From Mangrovimicrobium sp048323675 (GTDB taxonomy: Bacteria > Pseudomonadota > Gammaproteobacteria > Pseudomonadales > Halieaceae), in assembly GCF_048323675.1 (NCBI RefSeq), contig NZ_JBLWFK010000004.1:1-64000 (forward strand): a stretch of DNA of 64,000 bases, given 5' to 3'. The position numbers were made by a program, and so were the translations under genes. Below the pieces are notes generated by a model. The model was not told where the DNA came from. It saw nothing but the letters and a program-made list of their open reading frames with translations, and searched no databases. Shown here in pieces: positions 1 to 7,796 of the stretch (position 1 is the first letter of the stretch; each line of letters opens with the position of its first letter).

Positions 1-75
1 GGTGACTGGGCAATTGGCGGCAACCGGCTGGCCGCTGCCGACGTCCATGCGCTGCAACGCGGCGAAGCTGCCTGA
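1..75 (+). CDS. 4-oxalocrotonate tautomerase-like protein, C-terminal fragment (cut by window edge)
   Basis: The frame open from base 1 encodes the last 24 residues of a tautomerase-family protein and stops with TGA at 73-75. Bases 1-78 are identical to 249-326, the end of the complete gene that follows, so this is the 3' part of a second tandem copy with a period of about 248 bp. The start lies outside the window. An assembly artefact at a contig end is an alternative, because no divergence at all is seen over 78 bases. Confidence 0.7.
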   Translation, partial: GDWAIGGNRLAAADVHALQRGEAA

Positions 76-98
76 TTAATTACCCAAGGAGATCTATC

Positions 99-323
99 AT
101 GCCCCTCGTAACTATCGATGTAATTAAAAACGTATTCACCCCAGACCAGAAGGAAGCCCTGATCGAGAAGGTCACGGAAGCCATGGTCGCGGTTGAAGGT
201 GAAAACATGCGCCCCGTAACCTGGGTTCGTATCCAGGAATTCGAAGGCGGTGACTGGGCAATTGGCGGCAACCGGCTGGCCGCTGCCGACGTCCATGCGC
301 TGCAACGCGGCGAAGCTGCCTGA
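99..323 (+). CDS. 4-oxalocrotonate tautomerase family protein
   Basis: The protein has 74 residues. It begins Met-Pro-Leu-Val, and in this family Pro1, exposed after removal of Met, is the catalytic base for keto-enol tautomerisation. The central VTWVRIQEF and GDWAIGG segments match the strand and loop pattern of the family. It is slightly longer than the usual 62 residues. A strong ribosome site, AAGGAG at 86-91, lies 7 bases before the ATG. The partner genes of a catechol meta-cleavage pathway are not present, so the substrate is unknown. It follows an identical tandem copy truncated by the window edge. Confidence 0.85.
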   Translation: MPLVTIDVIKNVFTPDQKEALIEKVTEAMVAVEGENMRPVTWVRIQEFEGGDWAIGGNRLAAADVHALQRGEAA

Positions 324-349
324 TTACCCAGGATTGTGTCGCAGGGATA

Positions 350-382
350 CCAGTACCAGCCCCAACAGGGGGGCGGTACTGG
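350..382. terminator. stem-loop between convergent genes, possible terminator
   Basis: CCAGTACC at 350-357 pairs with GGTACTGG at 375-382, and a nested GCCCC/GGGG pairing shortens the loop. It lies between the tautomerase stop and the convergent dipeptidase stop. No T-tract follows on either strand, so factor-independent termination is uncertain. Confidence 0.4.
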
Positions 383-451
383 AGACCTGTCCGTCAATTT
401 CCGGAGACTCCATCAACAAGGCCCTGAATAGCCGGCCAAGGCTGGTTCCCG

Positions 452-1762
452 TTATCGATCTACCGCTGTCGCGACCTGTTCGCGGCGCGCTTCAGCCTGT
501 ACCTCATCCATCACCCGCAGCAGGTTACCGCCCCAGAGCTTCGCTATGGCCGACTCGCTGTAGCCGCGTTCCAGCAGTTCGCGGGTGACTGCCGCGGTCT
601 CCGAGGCATCGTTCCAACCGCTTACCCCGCCACCCCCATCAAAGTCAGAGGAAATCCCGACGTGATCCTCACCCAGCATTTTTACCAGGTAGTCGATGTG
701 GTCGACAAAGTCCGCCACATCCACCGGCGGGGCGACCGGGTCGACCTCCTCATGAATGACCGGTTGCGCTTTGGCCCGCAGGGCGCGATAGCGATCCAGG
801 TAGTCCGTGCGCTGCTCTGGCGTGAGGTCTTTCAACGCACTCCATTCGCGTAGTTCAAGGTCTTCCTCTGCGGCCAGCCGGGCGAGAACCTCCCTGGCTT
901 TGGCCTCCCAGGCCGCGTTCTTGGCAGTGTTGAGATAGGAGCGGAAGGCCGTCGCCTGCACCACACCACCATTTTCCTTCACCGCCAGCAGTTCCTCGTC
1001 CGAGAGATTCCTGCTGACGTCGTTGAGGGCGCGCGCCGAGGAGTGCGAGGCAATCACTGGCGCCTTCGACAGCGCAATCGCCTGCAGATTCGCCTGTTTG
1101 GAGGGGTGGGAGATATCGATCATCATGCCCAGGCGGTTCATCTCCACGATCAGTTCCCGCCCCAGCGGCGACAGTCCGCCATGTAGCCACTGCCCGTCCG
1201 CTTCACCGGTGTTGGAGTCCGCAAACTGGCTGTGCCCGTTGTGCGACAGCGACATGTAGCGGGCGCCGCGCGCGTAGAACTCCCGCACCATGCTCACATC
1301 GGTACCCAGTGGATAGGCGTTTTCAACCCCGATCATGGCGACTTTGCGACCGCTGGCACTGATCTCCCGGGCCTCTGCCGCACTAGTGGCCAGGCCGATC
1401 CGCTCCGGCGCCAGTTCCTGGGTCAGGCGCTCGATGGCGGCGAACTTGGCCTGCGCGTTGTCCAGCGCCGCGGCATAGCCTTCCTCGGACAGTTCCCCCT
1501 GGGCGGTATAGACGATCAACCACACCACATCGAGCCCGCCCGCCTCCATTTTCGGCAGGTCGACCTGGGTGGTGAGCGACTGGGTATAGTTGCTCTGCTC
1601 GGTAAAATGATTGACGTCGATGTCAATGTGGGTATCGACGGTCAGCAGCCGCTCATGCAGGCTGGCGACCGCATCCCCGGCCTGTGCCGATACCGCATTG
1701 GCAAGGACCAAGGCAAGCAGAGGGGCCGCCAGGCGGCCCGGAGAGTAGTATCGTGCTTTCAT
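452..1762 (-). CDS. exported membrane-dipeptidase family protein (peptidase M19)
   Basis: The protein has 436 residues. The first ~27 form a signal peptide (basic start, Leu/Ala-rich core, AxA-type cleavage near SAQA), so a periplasmic location is expected. M19 zinc-site motifs are visible: DTHID with His45 and Asp47, the GVENAYPLG glutamate, SLSHNGHS, MIDISHPS, ASHSSARAL, and GISSDFDGG near the C-terminus. Members of this family hydrolyse dipeptides, including ones with D-residues. It starts 19 bases after the TonB receptor gene on the same strand and is probably co-transcribed, which suggests that it processes a peptide taken up by that receptor. Strand, length and motifs all agree with an intact gene. 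Confidence 0.93.
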   Translation of the reverse strand: MKARYYSPGRLAAPLLALVLANAVSAQAGDAVASLHERLLTVDTHIDIDVNHFTEQSNYTQSLTTQVDLPKMEAGGLDVVWLIVYTAQGELSEEGYAAALDNAQAKFAAIERLTQELAPERIGLATSAAEAREISASGRKVAMIGVENAYPLGTDVSMVREFYARGARYMSLSHNGHSQFADSNTGEADGQWLHGGLSPLGRELIVEMNRLGMMIDISHPSKQANLQAIALSKAPVIASHSSARALNDVSRNLSDEELLAVKENGGVVQATAFRSYLNTAKNAAWEAKAREVLARLAAEEDLELREWSALKDLTPEQRTDYLDRYRALRAKAQPVIHEEVDPVAPPVDVADFVDHIDYLVKMLGEDHVGISSDFDGGGGVSGWNDASETAAVTRELLERGYSESAIAKLWGGNLLRVMDEVQAEARREQVATAVDR

Positions 1763-1781
1763 GCGATTCCTGTAACGGTCG

Positions 1782-4106
1782 TTAAAAATCGAGGGTCAGT
1801 GTTGCCTGGAAGGTGCGCGGGCTGAGCGGCCGGAAATACGGCGAGCCCGCGTAGACAAAGGACAGAACCTCCTCGTCGGTCAGGTTGTCGACATTGAAGC
1901 GCAGGCTCGCCATATCCAGACCCAGCAGGGAACCGCTGACGTCGACGTAGGCGGAATACACCGTGTAGTCTTCCATCTGGTATTGCTCGGCATAGTCCGC
2001 GTAGCGCTCACCGGTGTATTTCACTGACAGGTTGGCTACCAGCCACTCGGTTGGCTCCCAGGTCACGCCACCGGTGAACAGCCACTCCGGACTGTCCGCG
2101 ATCTGGCTGCCGGCGGGATTGTTGTCGAAACCGTCTTCCAGCTCGGCCTGGTTGTAGCTGAGGTTGGCATTCATGTAGAGCTTGTTGTTGAAGATCTCCG
2201 GCTGGAAGACGCCGGAAAGCTCGACACCCCAGGCTGTGGTTTCACCGGCATTGACATAAAACGTCTCCGGTTGCTGGGTGGCGGGGTTCAGCACATTGCC
2301 AGGCAGAAGCCGGTTATCAAAGGCGGTGTAGTACAGGGAAACGGCGCCATTGAAGGTTGGACGGTTGGTCCGGATACCAATTTCGTAGTTCTCGGCCTCT
2401 TCGCCGTCGGGCGCCTGTGTCGTGAAACTGGTGGCCGTCGAGAAAATGTCGTCCGCGCCCTTGGGCAGGGCGTATTGCTGCGACCATGAGGTAAACAGCT
2501 GATCGTGGTCGCTGAGGTTGTACACCGCGCCGATCATGGGCAGGAAGCCCTTCGAGTAATCCGCCTCTATTTGCTGCGGACCGTAGCCGGGCTGGCTATC
2601 GATCTCGTAGTCCGCATAGTCGCGGTAACCGTCCAGGCTGTAATCCACGTTCAGGCTCTTGAAACCCACTTGCAGGTTCAGGCGGTCATCCATCAGGAGA
2701 ATACTGTCCTTCAGGTAGAACTGGGTGGTTTCCCGGACACTGGTGTAGTCGCGGCGGTAGTAGACGGTTTCGTCCCGGATCACCTTGCCGTCGGCACTGC
2801 CTTCGGTCTTGTTCAGGCGCTGCTGGGTGCGGTTATAGGTCTCGTCTTCATACCAGCCACCGAGGGACAGCACATGGTTGCCCACGCTCCACTCGAGCCC
2901 CGCCACAATGCCCTTGCGGTCGCCCCCGACCCCGGACAAGCCGTACTGCACGCCACGCGGATGCACAACGTCCAGCCCGGCGGCCGCCTGTTCCGTGTAG
3001 ATACCCAGTGAGTTCGGGTAGCTGTCCGGCGAGACGCCGTAGCCATCCTTGTCCTCGTAGTAGGCCGTGCTCTTCAGGTAGAGACTGTCCATCAGGTCCG
3101 TATGGAAGGACAGCGAGTACAGCTTGTCATCCCGGACGTTGATCCGGTCCTCGTAGTAGGAGGTACAGTTTCCGCCGGTATAGATCGGCGTAAAGTCGGC
3201 CTCGTCGATAGCGCCATCGCCGTTGAAGTCATAAACAGCCGGCTGTGGATTGGCGCAGCCTTCGGGAATCGCCGGCAAATAGCCGTACTCGTAATTGTCC
3301 GCGAAGGTGGAAGCAGAACCCGAGGGCGAGTCATAGTCGAAGAATTCGTTGCTCACGTAGGTGGCCTGGATGAAGGTATCGCTGTCGAATTCGTAACGCG
3401 CCTTGCCCTCCCAGTGTTCGCGGTCGATGGTGCCCGGACCGCGCCACAGGTCGCTGTCGGTTTTGGAACGCGCCAGGTAGGCGCTGAAGCCACCGAGATC
3501 CCCCGTATCCAGTCGCAGGAAACTGCGTTCCAGGTTGTGGTCTCCCATGGTATAGGCGACCTTGGCGCCGAACTCCTCCGCCGGCTGTGTGGTGTTGTAG
3601 GACACCATCGGCCCCAGCGAGGCGTAGCTCGGCAGCGAGACATCCCCGGCACCGGGTGATGCGATAACCGACGCGAGGTTCTCGTTGTCCACATAGCGGA
3701 AAATCGGGCTGCCGCCAAAGGCGTCGGAGCGCCCCATCGGCACCCCATCCAGCACGAATCCGATCTGGTTGAGCTGGAAGGCGCGGACCTGGACCGAGTT
3801 GCCGAATTCATAAAGACCCAGTGCGCCATCGGTCTGCACGTTGAAGCCCGGCAGGCTCTCGAGCATTTTCAGGCCCGAGATGCCGGCTGGCGCCGACAAC
3901 AGTTCTTCGCGGGTTACACCCACAGTATTGGCTGCCTGCCCCTCGCCGATCGCCAGGTCGGTCTGGGATATGCGACGGCCCGAGACAAGGACTTCCTCGA
4001 GGGTGGCCGCCTCGCCGGTTTGGTCCTGCGCCACCAGGGGCAGGGCATTGATGGTTGTGGCAATAGCTACGGCCATTGCCAGTTTCTTGCTGGAGGGAGT
4101 TATCAC
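1782..4106 (-). CDS. TonB-dependent outer-membrane receptor
   Basis: I chose the GTG at 4106 because GAGG stands 7-8 bases upstream and a signal peptide follows directly (KKLAMAVAIATTINALPLVAQ). An ATG at 4148 would add 14 residues. The mature N-terminus has a TonB-box-like TLEEVLVSG and a plug domain (LESLPGFNVQTDG, FVLDGVPMG). A 22-strand type beta-barrel with many aromatic repeats follows, and the chain ends in the aromatic LDF typical of barrels. It imports a substrate that I cannot name. Between two cysteines, in what should be a surface loop, lies a dockerin/EF-hand-like calcium loop encoded at 3195-3230, which is unusual. The gene pairs with the downstream M19 dipeptidase. Confidence 0.93.
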   Translation of the reverse strand: MITPSSKKLAMAVAIATTINALPLVAQDQTGEAATLEEVLVSGRRISQTDLAIGEGQAANTVGVTREELLSAPAGISGLKMLESLPGFNVQTDGALGLYEFGNSVQVRAFQLNQIGFVLDGVPMGRSDAFGGSPIFRYVDNENLASVIASPGAGDVSLPSYASLGPMVSYNTTQPAEEFGAKVAYTMGDHNLERSFLRLDTGDLGGFSAYLARSKTDSDLWRGPGTIDREHWEGKARYEFDSDTFIQATYVSNEFFDYDSPSGSASTFADNYEYGYLPAIPEGCANPQPAVYDFNGDGAIDEADFTPIYTGGNCTSYYEDRINVRDDKLYSLSFHTDLMDSLYLKSTAYYEDKDGYGVSPDSYPNSLGIYTEQAAAGLDVVHPRGVQYGLSGVGGDRKGIVAGLEWSVGNHVLSLGGWYEDETYNRTQQRLNKTEGSADGKVIRDETVYYRRDYTSVRETTQFYLKDSILLMDDRLNLQVGFKSLNVDYSLDGYRDYADYEIDSQPGYGPQQIEADYSKGFLPMIGAVYNLSDHDQLFTSWSQQYALPKGADDIFSTATSFTTQAPDGEEAENYEIGIRTNRPTFNGAVSLYYTAFDNRLLPGNVLNPATQQPETFYVNAGETTAWGVELSGVFQPEIFNNKLYMNANLSYNQAELEDGFDNNPAGSQIADSPEWLFTGGVTWEPTEWLVANLSVKYTGERYADYAEQYQMEDYTVYSAYVDVSGSLLGLDMASLRFNVDNLTDEEVLSFVYAGSPYFRPLSPRTFQATLTLDF

Positions 4107-4689
4107 ACCTGAATCCTCGGTCAATCCACTGGAATGCCGCGAATGCACTGAAAACTGGTTATTTTATGTTCGTTTTGAAGGGCTTACGCAACGTCGCCAA
4201 GAGCAGAGCAATATATATGCCAGCCTGCGAGCATCGCCGGCGGTATAACGCACCAGCGTTTTGTGACGCTGGTATTACAGCGTTGGTCACTGGTTTGAAC
4301 CGGCCGCACAGTGGTGTATACCCCGGTGCGACAGTGTCAATTTTGGTGCATTCGCGAGGCAGGTGATGGCCATAGTGCACCGAATCCGTGTAGGCGGTGC
4401 ATCGCCGAATGTCGCCGCTTCCAGCGAAAAATCGCTAATCCCGCCCTGGGGAGTCTGGCGATCGCGACTCCCTACCTCGCCCGGGCACAAGCCACACTTA
4501 GGTTATCTGGCCAGCAAGGGCCAATGTGGACAATTTTTAACCTCCGAGGTCCAGTATTCCCATGCACGGAGTGTTAAAAACTCTTCGTGAGCTGTCATAT
4601 CTTTCGCGGCGAAATCCAACTAAATTAAGCGCCGATAAGTAATGGCAGGCAAAAAGCCCCTACTGGAAGAGACAAAAGGTCACCAGGAC
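4107..4689. promoter_or_regulatory. divergent intergenic region between the receptor and P450 genes
   Basis: There is no convincing coding frame here. On the minus strand a plausible promoter for the receptor is TTGCGT near 4185 with TAAAAT near 4160, a long spacer of about 19 bases. An inverted repeat GGGAGTC (4449-4455) / GACTCCC (4466-4472) could be a regulator site for either gene. I see no clear consensus promoter for the P450. The composition is less GC-rich than the flanking genes. Confidence 0.4.
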
Positions 4690-5958
4690 ATGAATTCAAT
4701 AAGCGAAATGACGATAACCGATCCCGCCATCGCCCGGGATCCATACGAATACTACGAGCACCTGCGCAGTGAAGACCCCGTTCACTACGACGAAAAGCTC
4801 GGCGCGTGGCTGGTAACCCGCTATAACGATATCGTCGCAGTCGCCCGTGACACCGAGCTGTTCTCCGACGAAATGCGGGTCTCGGACGCCATTCGCTCAC
4901 CCTACCAGGACGAAGCCAACGACTATATCCGGAGCAAGGGCTACTACCTGCTGGATCCCTCAGACAGCTTCAAGGTGGATGGAGAGTTGCATAAACGGCG
5001 CCGCAAGCTGGTCGCCCATGCCTTTACCGCCCACGCGGTAGCTGCGATGGCTGACCGCGTGGCGGAATTGTGCCGCCAGCAGCTCGACACCTTCAGCGAG
5101 GGTGGCGAAGTAGACCTGCTCAGGCAATACGCGACGCCGGTACCACTGAATGTCATCTGTGACGCCCTGGGCCTGCCGCTTGACCGGACCGAAGACGTCA
5201 GCCGCGCAGCCTATTCCATGGTCGCGCGCGCCGGCACCGGCGCGACCCGCGAGGAAGCGTTCCAGCACGCCGACAACATCATGAAGCTGCAGGAGTTTGC
5301 CCGTGAGGCCATTGAAGTGCGGCGCAAGGAACCCCGCAGCGACCTCATTTCCCAGGTTGTACATTCCGGTGCTGACCAGCCTGCAGAGGAACAGCTGACC
5401 GAGCAGGAACTGATTTCCATCGTGTCGGTGTCCATTGCCGGTGGCGTCGATACCACGCGTAATTCCATTGCCTATGCACTCTACACCCTGGCAACCCGGC
5501 CGGAACTGCTAAAGCGACTGCAGGAGTCCGAGAACCAGGACAAGGATATCGCCGCCCTGTGTGAAGAAACCATGCGTTTCTACTCGGCAGTTCCCGCCCT
5601 GCCTCGCGTAACCACGCGGGATACCGAACTCGGCGGCAAGGCGATTCCCAAAAACTCCCTGGTCTTCCTGTGCTGGGCATCGGGCAACCGCGACCCCGAG
5701 CGCTTCGAAGATCCCGATGTATTCAACATCGACCGGCCTGCATCGGCCCAGCATCTCGGTTTCGGCACCGGGGTCCATATCTGCCTCGGCGCCATGCTCG
5801 CCCGCAACGAGATGAAGGCGGCCATCAAGCAGTTCGTCAATGCCGTGGAGTCCGTTGAACTGGCGGTTGCCGAAGACGACCTGGATTACAGCGAGAGCAT
5901 CGTGATCCTGCGCGGCCTGAAAAGCCTGCCGGTGCGCCTGAAAATGAAAGCGCACTGA
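4690..5958 (+). CDS. cytochrome P450
   Basis: The protein is 422 residues from the ATG at 4690; an in-frame ATG at 4642 would add 16 residues without a better ribosome site. All P450 signatures are present: the I-helix oxygen-activation motif AGGVDTTRN, the ExxR of the K-helix (EETMR), and the haem loop FGTGVHICLG with the axial Cys encoded at 5782-5784. It has no membrane anchor, so it is a soluble bacterial type that needs a ferredoxin and reductase; neither is encoded in this window. The substrate cannot be read from the sequence. A strong bidirectional terminator follows. Confidence 0.95.
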   Translation: MNSISEMTITDPAIARDPYEYYEHLRSEDPVHYDEKLGAWLVTRYNDIVAVARDTELFSDEMRVSDAIRSPYQDEANDYIRSKGYYLLDPSDSFKVDGELHKRRRKLVAHAFTAHAVAAMADRVAELCRQQLDTFSEGGEVDLLRQYATPVPLNVICDALGLPLDRTEDVSRAAYSMVARAGTGATREEAFQHADNIMKLQEFAREAIEVRRKEPRSDLISQVVHSGADQPAEEQLTEQELISIVSVSIAGGVDTTRNSIAYALYTLATRPELLKRLQESENQDKDIAALCEETMRFYSAVPALPRVTTRDTELGGKAIPKNSLVFLCWASGNRDPERFEDPDVFNIDRPASAQHLGFGTGVHICLGAMLARNEMKAAIKQFVNAVESVELAVAEDDLDYSESIVILRGLKSLPVRLKMKAH

Positions 5959-5980
5959 AGCCCTCCTAAGGCACCTGGAA

Positions 5981-6013
5981 AAAGGGCCGCCGGTTTACCG
6001 GTGGCCCTTTTTT
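5981..6013. terminator. bidirectional Rho-independent terminator between P450 and guaA
   Basis: A stem of GGGCC-CCGGT pairs with ACCGG-GGCCC around a TT loop. It is followed by a run of six T on the plus strand and preceded by a run of A that gives a T-run on the minus strand. It can serve both the P450 and the converging guaA. Confidence 0.85.
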
Positions 6014-6067
6014 GTGCGGGATGTAAGGGAAGTCAGGGACTGGCCAAGCGGCGAATATCTACCTGAC

Positions 6068-6082
6068 CCCGCCCACGGCGGG
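6068..6082. terminator. short GC hairpin downstream of guaA
   Basis: CCCGCC at 6068-6073 pairs with GGCGGG at 6077-6082 across a 3-base loop, 29 bases past the guaA stop. There is no T-tract, so it is probably an auxiliary stem or an RNA-stabilising hairpin ahead of the better terminator at 5981-6013. Confidence 0.3.
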
Positions 6083-6110
6083 CCCTGCTAACGGCTGCCT
6101 GCGCGGCCGG

Positions 6111-7688
6111 TCACTCCCACTCGATGGTCGCCGGCGGCTTGGAACTCACGTCATAGGTCACCCGCGAAACACCGGAAATCTCGTTGATAATCCGGTTGGA
6201 AACCTTTTCCAGCAACTCGTAGGGGAGATGCGCCCAGCGGGCGGTCATGAAGTCGACCGTTTCCACCGCGCGCAGTGCGATCACGTACTCGTAGCGACGG
6301 CCATCGCCGACCACGCCCACGGATTTGACCGGCAGGAAGACGGCGAAGGCCTGGCTGGTTTTCTCATACCAGCCGGCCGCGCGCAGTTCACTGATAAAAA
6401 TGTCGTCGGCCAGGCGCAGCAGGTCGGCGAACTCCTTTTTGACCTCGCCGAGGATGCGCACACCGAGGCCGGGACCCGGGAAGGGGTGGCGGAACACCAT
6501 GTCGTAGGGCAGGCCCAGTTCCAGGCCGATCTGGCGCACCTCGTCCTTGAACAGCTCGCGCAGGGGCTCCACCAGCTCAAAGCTCATGTCCTCCGGCAGG
6601 CCGCCGACGTTGTGGTGGGACTTGATCACGTGGGCCTTGCCGGTCTTGGCGCCGGCGGATTCGATAACGTCCGGGTAGATGGTGCCCTGGGCCAGCCACT
6701 TCACATCCTGGAGCTTTGCCGCCTCGTCGTCGAACACCTCGATGAAGGTATTGCCGATGATCTTGCGTTTCTGCTCGGGGTCGTTGACGCCGGTGAGCTT
6801 GCCGAGGAACAGGTCCTCGGCGTCGGCGCGGATGACTTTCACCCCCATGTTGCGGGCGAACATGTCCATCACCTGGTCGCCCTCGCGCAGGCGCAGCAGG
6901 CCGTTGTCCACGAACACACAGGTGAGCTGGTCGCCGATGGCCTTGTGCAGGAGAGCTGCCACCACCGAGGAGTCGACACCGCCGGAAAGGCCCAGAAGCA
7001 CCTTGTCGCTGCCCACCGTCTCACGCACGCGAGCAATCGCGTCCTCGACGATATTGGCCGGAGTCCACAGCGCCTGGCAGCCACAGAGCTCGAGCACGAA
7101 GTGTTCGAAGATGCGCTTGCCCTGCAGGGTATGGGTGACTTCCGGGTGGAACTGGATGCCAAAGAAGGGCTTGTCCCGGTGGGCCATACCGGCGATGGGA
7201 CAGGAATCAGTCTCGGCGATCAGCTCGAAGCTCTCCGGGAGCTCGACCACCTTGTCACCGTGGCTCATCCACACGTCCAGCAGGCCGGTGCCATCGGTGT
7301 CCAGGTGATCGCGGATGTCGTGGAGCAGGCCCGTGTTACTGACCTGGCGAATCTGCGCGTAGCCGAATTCGCTGACATCGGAGCCCTGCACCCGGCCGCC
7401 GAACTGCTCGGCCATGGTCTGCATGCCGTAGCAGATGCCCAGCACCGGCACCCCCAGCTCGAACACCAGTTCGGGGGCGCGCGGCGAATTCTCTGCTGCG
7501 ACCGACTCGGGGCCGCCGGAGAGAATAACCCCCTGCGGCGCGTAGTCGCGGATTTCCTCGTCGCTCATGTCCCAGGCGCGAATCTCGCTGTAGACGCCGA
7601 CCTCGCGTACCCGGCGGGCAATCAGCTGGGTGTACTGCGAACCGAAATCGAGGATGAGAATTTTCTGGGCGTGGATATTTGTGCTCAT
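6111..7688 (-). CDS. guaA: GMP synthase (glutamine-hydrolysing)
   Basis: The protein has 525 residues, as expected for the bifunctional enzyme that converts XMP to GMP using glutamine and ATP in the cytoplasm. The N-terminal class I amidotransferase domain has its nucleophile Cys86 in GICYGMQ and the His/Glu pair in IQFHPEVTH. The ATP-pyrophosphatase P-loop is LSGGVDSSV near residue 235. The C-terminal dimerisation domain ends in the classic KPPATIEWE. It lies downstream of guaB on the same strand, but an inverted hairpin pair separates the two, so co-transcription may be attenuated. Confidence 0.98.
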   Translation of the reverse strand: MSTNIHAQKILILDFGSQYTQLIARRVREVGVYSEIRAWDMSDEEIRDYAPQGVILSGGPESVAAENSPRAPELVFELGVPVLGICYGMQTMAEQFGGRVQGSDVSEFGYAQIRQVSNTGLLHDIRDHLDTDGTGLLDVWMSHGDKVVELPESFELIAETDSCPIAGMAHRDKPFFGIQFHPEVTHTLQGKRIFEHFVLELCGCQALWTPANIVEDAIARVRETVGSDKVLLGLSGGVDSSVVAALLHKAIGDQLTCVFVDNGLLRLREGDQVMDMFARNMGVKVIRADAEDLFLGKLTGVNDPEQKRKIIGNTFIEVFDDEAAKLQDVKWLAQGTIYPDVIESAGAKTGKAHVIKSHHNVGGLPEDMSFELVEPLRELFKDEVRQIGLELGLPYDMVFRHPFPGPGLGVRILGEVKKEFADLLRLADDIFISELRAAGWYEKTSQAFAVFLPVKSVGVVGDGRRYEYVIALRAVETVDFMTARWAHLPYELLEKVSNRIINEISGVSRVTYDVSSKPPATIEWE

Positions 7689-7705
7689 GGGTGGTCCTGT
7701 GGAGC

Positions 7706-7787
7706 AAAAAAGGGGTCAGAGCCCTTTTTCCTGTGTCTAGTTCGCTGCTTACACTGTGTCCGCAAAAAAGGGCTCTGACCCCTTTTT
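7706..7787. repeat. inverted pair of terminator-like palindromic repeats in the guaB-guaA gap
   Basis: The left arm (7706-7729) and right arm (7764-7787) are reverse complements of each other over about 24 bases. Each arm is itself a hairpin: AAAAAGGG and CCCTTTTT around a GTCAGAG loop, or its complement. About 34 bases separate the arms. GGGGTCAGAG-type repeats are familiar from many gammaproteobacterial genomes, often near REP-associated Y1 transposases; none is encoded here. Each arm could also act as a Rho-independent terminator in either direction. Confidence 0.75.
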
Positions 7788-7796
7788 CCTTTTCGT

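Larger units (their letters stand above)
1..326 (+). repeat. tandem duplication containing the tautomerase gene
   Basis: Bases 1-78 and 249-326 are identical, a direct repeat with a period of 248 bp. After the common end the left copy has an extra ATTA and an intact AAGGAG ribosome site, while the right copy continues with a degraded version (CCCAGGATT). This is what a tandem gene duplication with decay of the right-hand boundary would give. Only the 3' third of the left copy is visible. Confidence 0.75.

Noticed and set aside
4311..4577. 88-codon frame in the receptor-P450 gap
   Set aside because: Cys-rich random-looking product without a ribosome site; the gap is better read as regulatory DNA.
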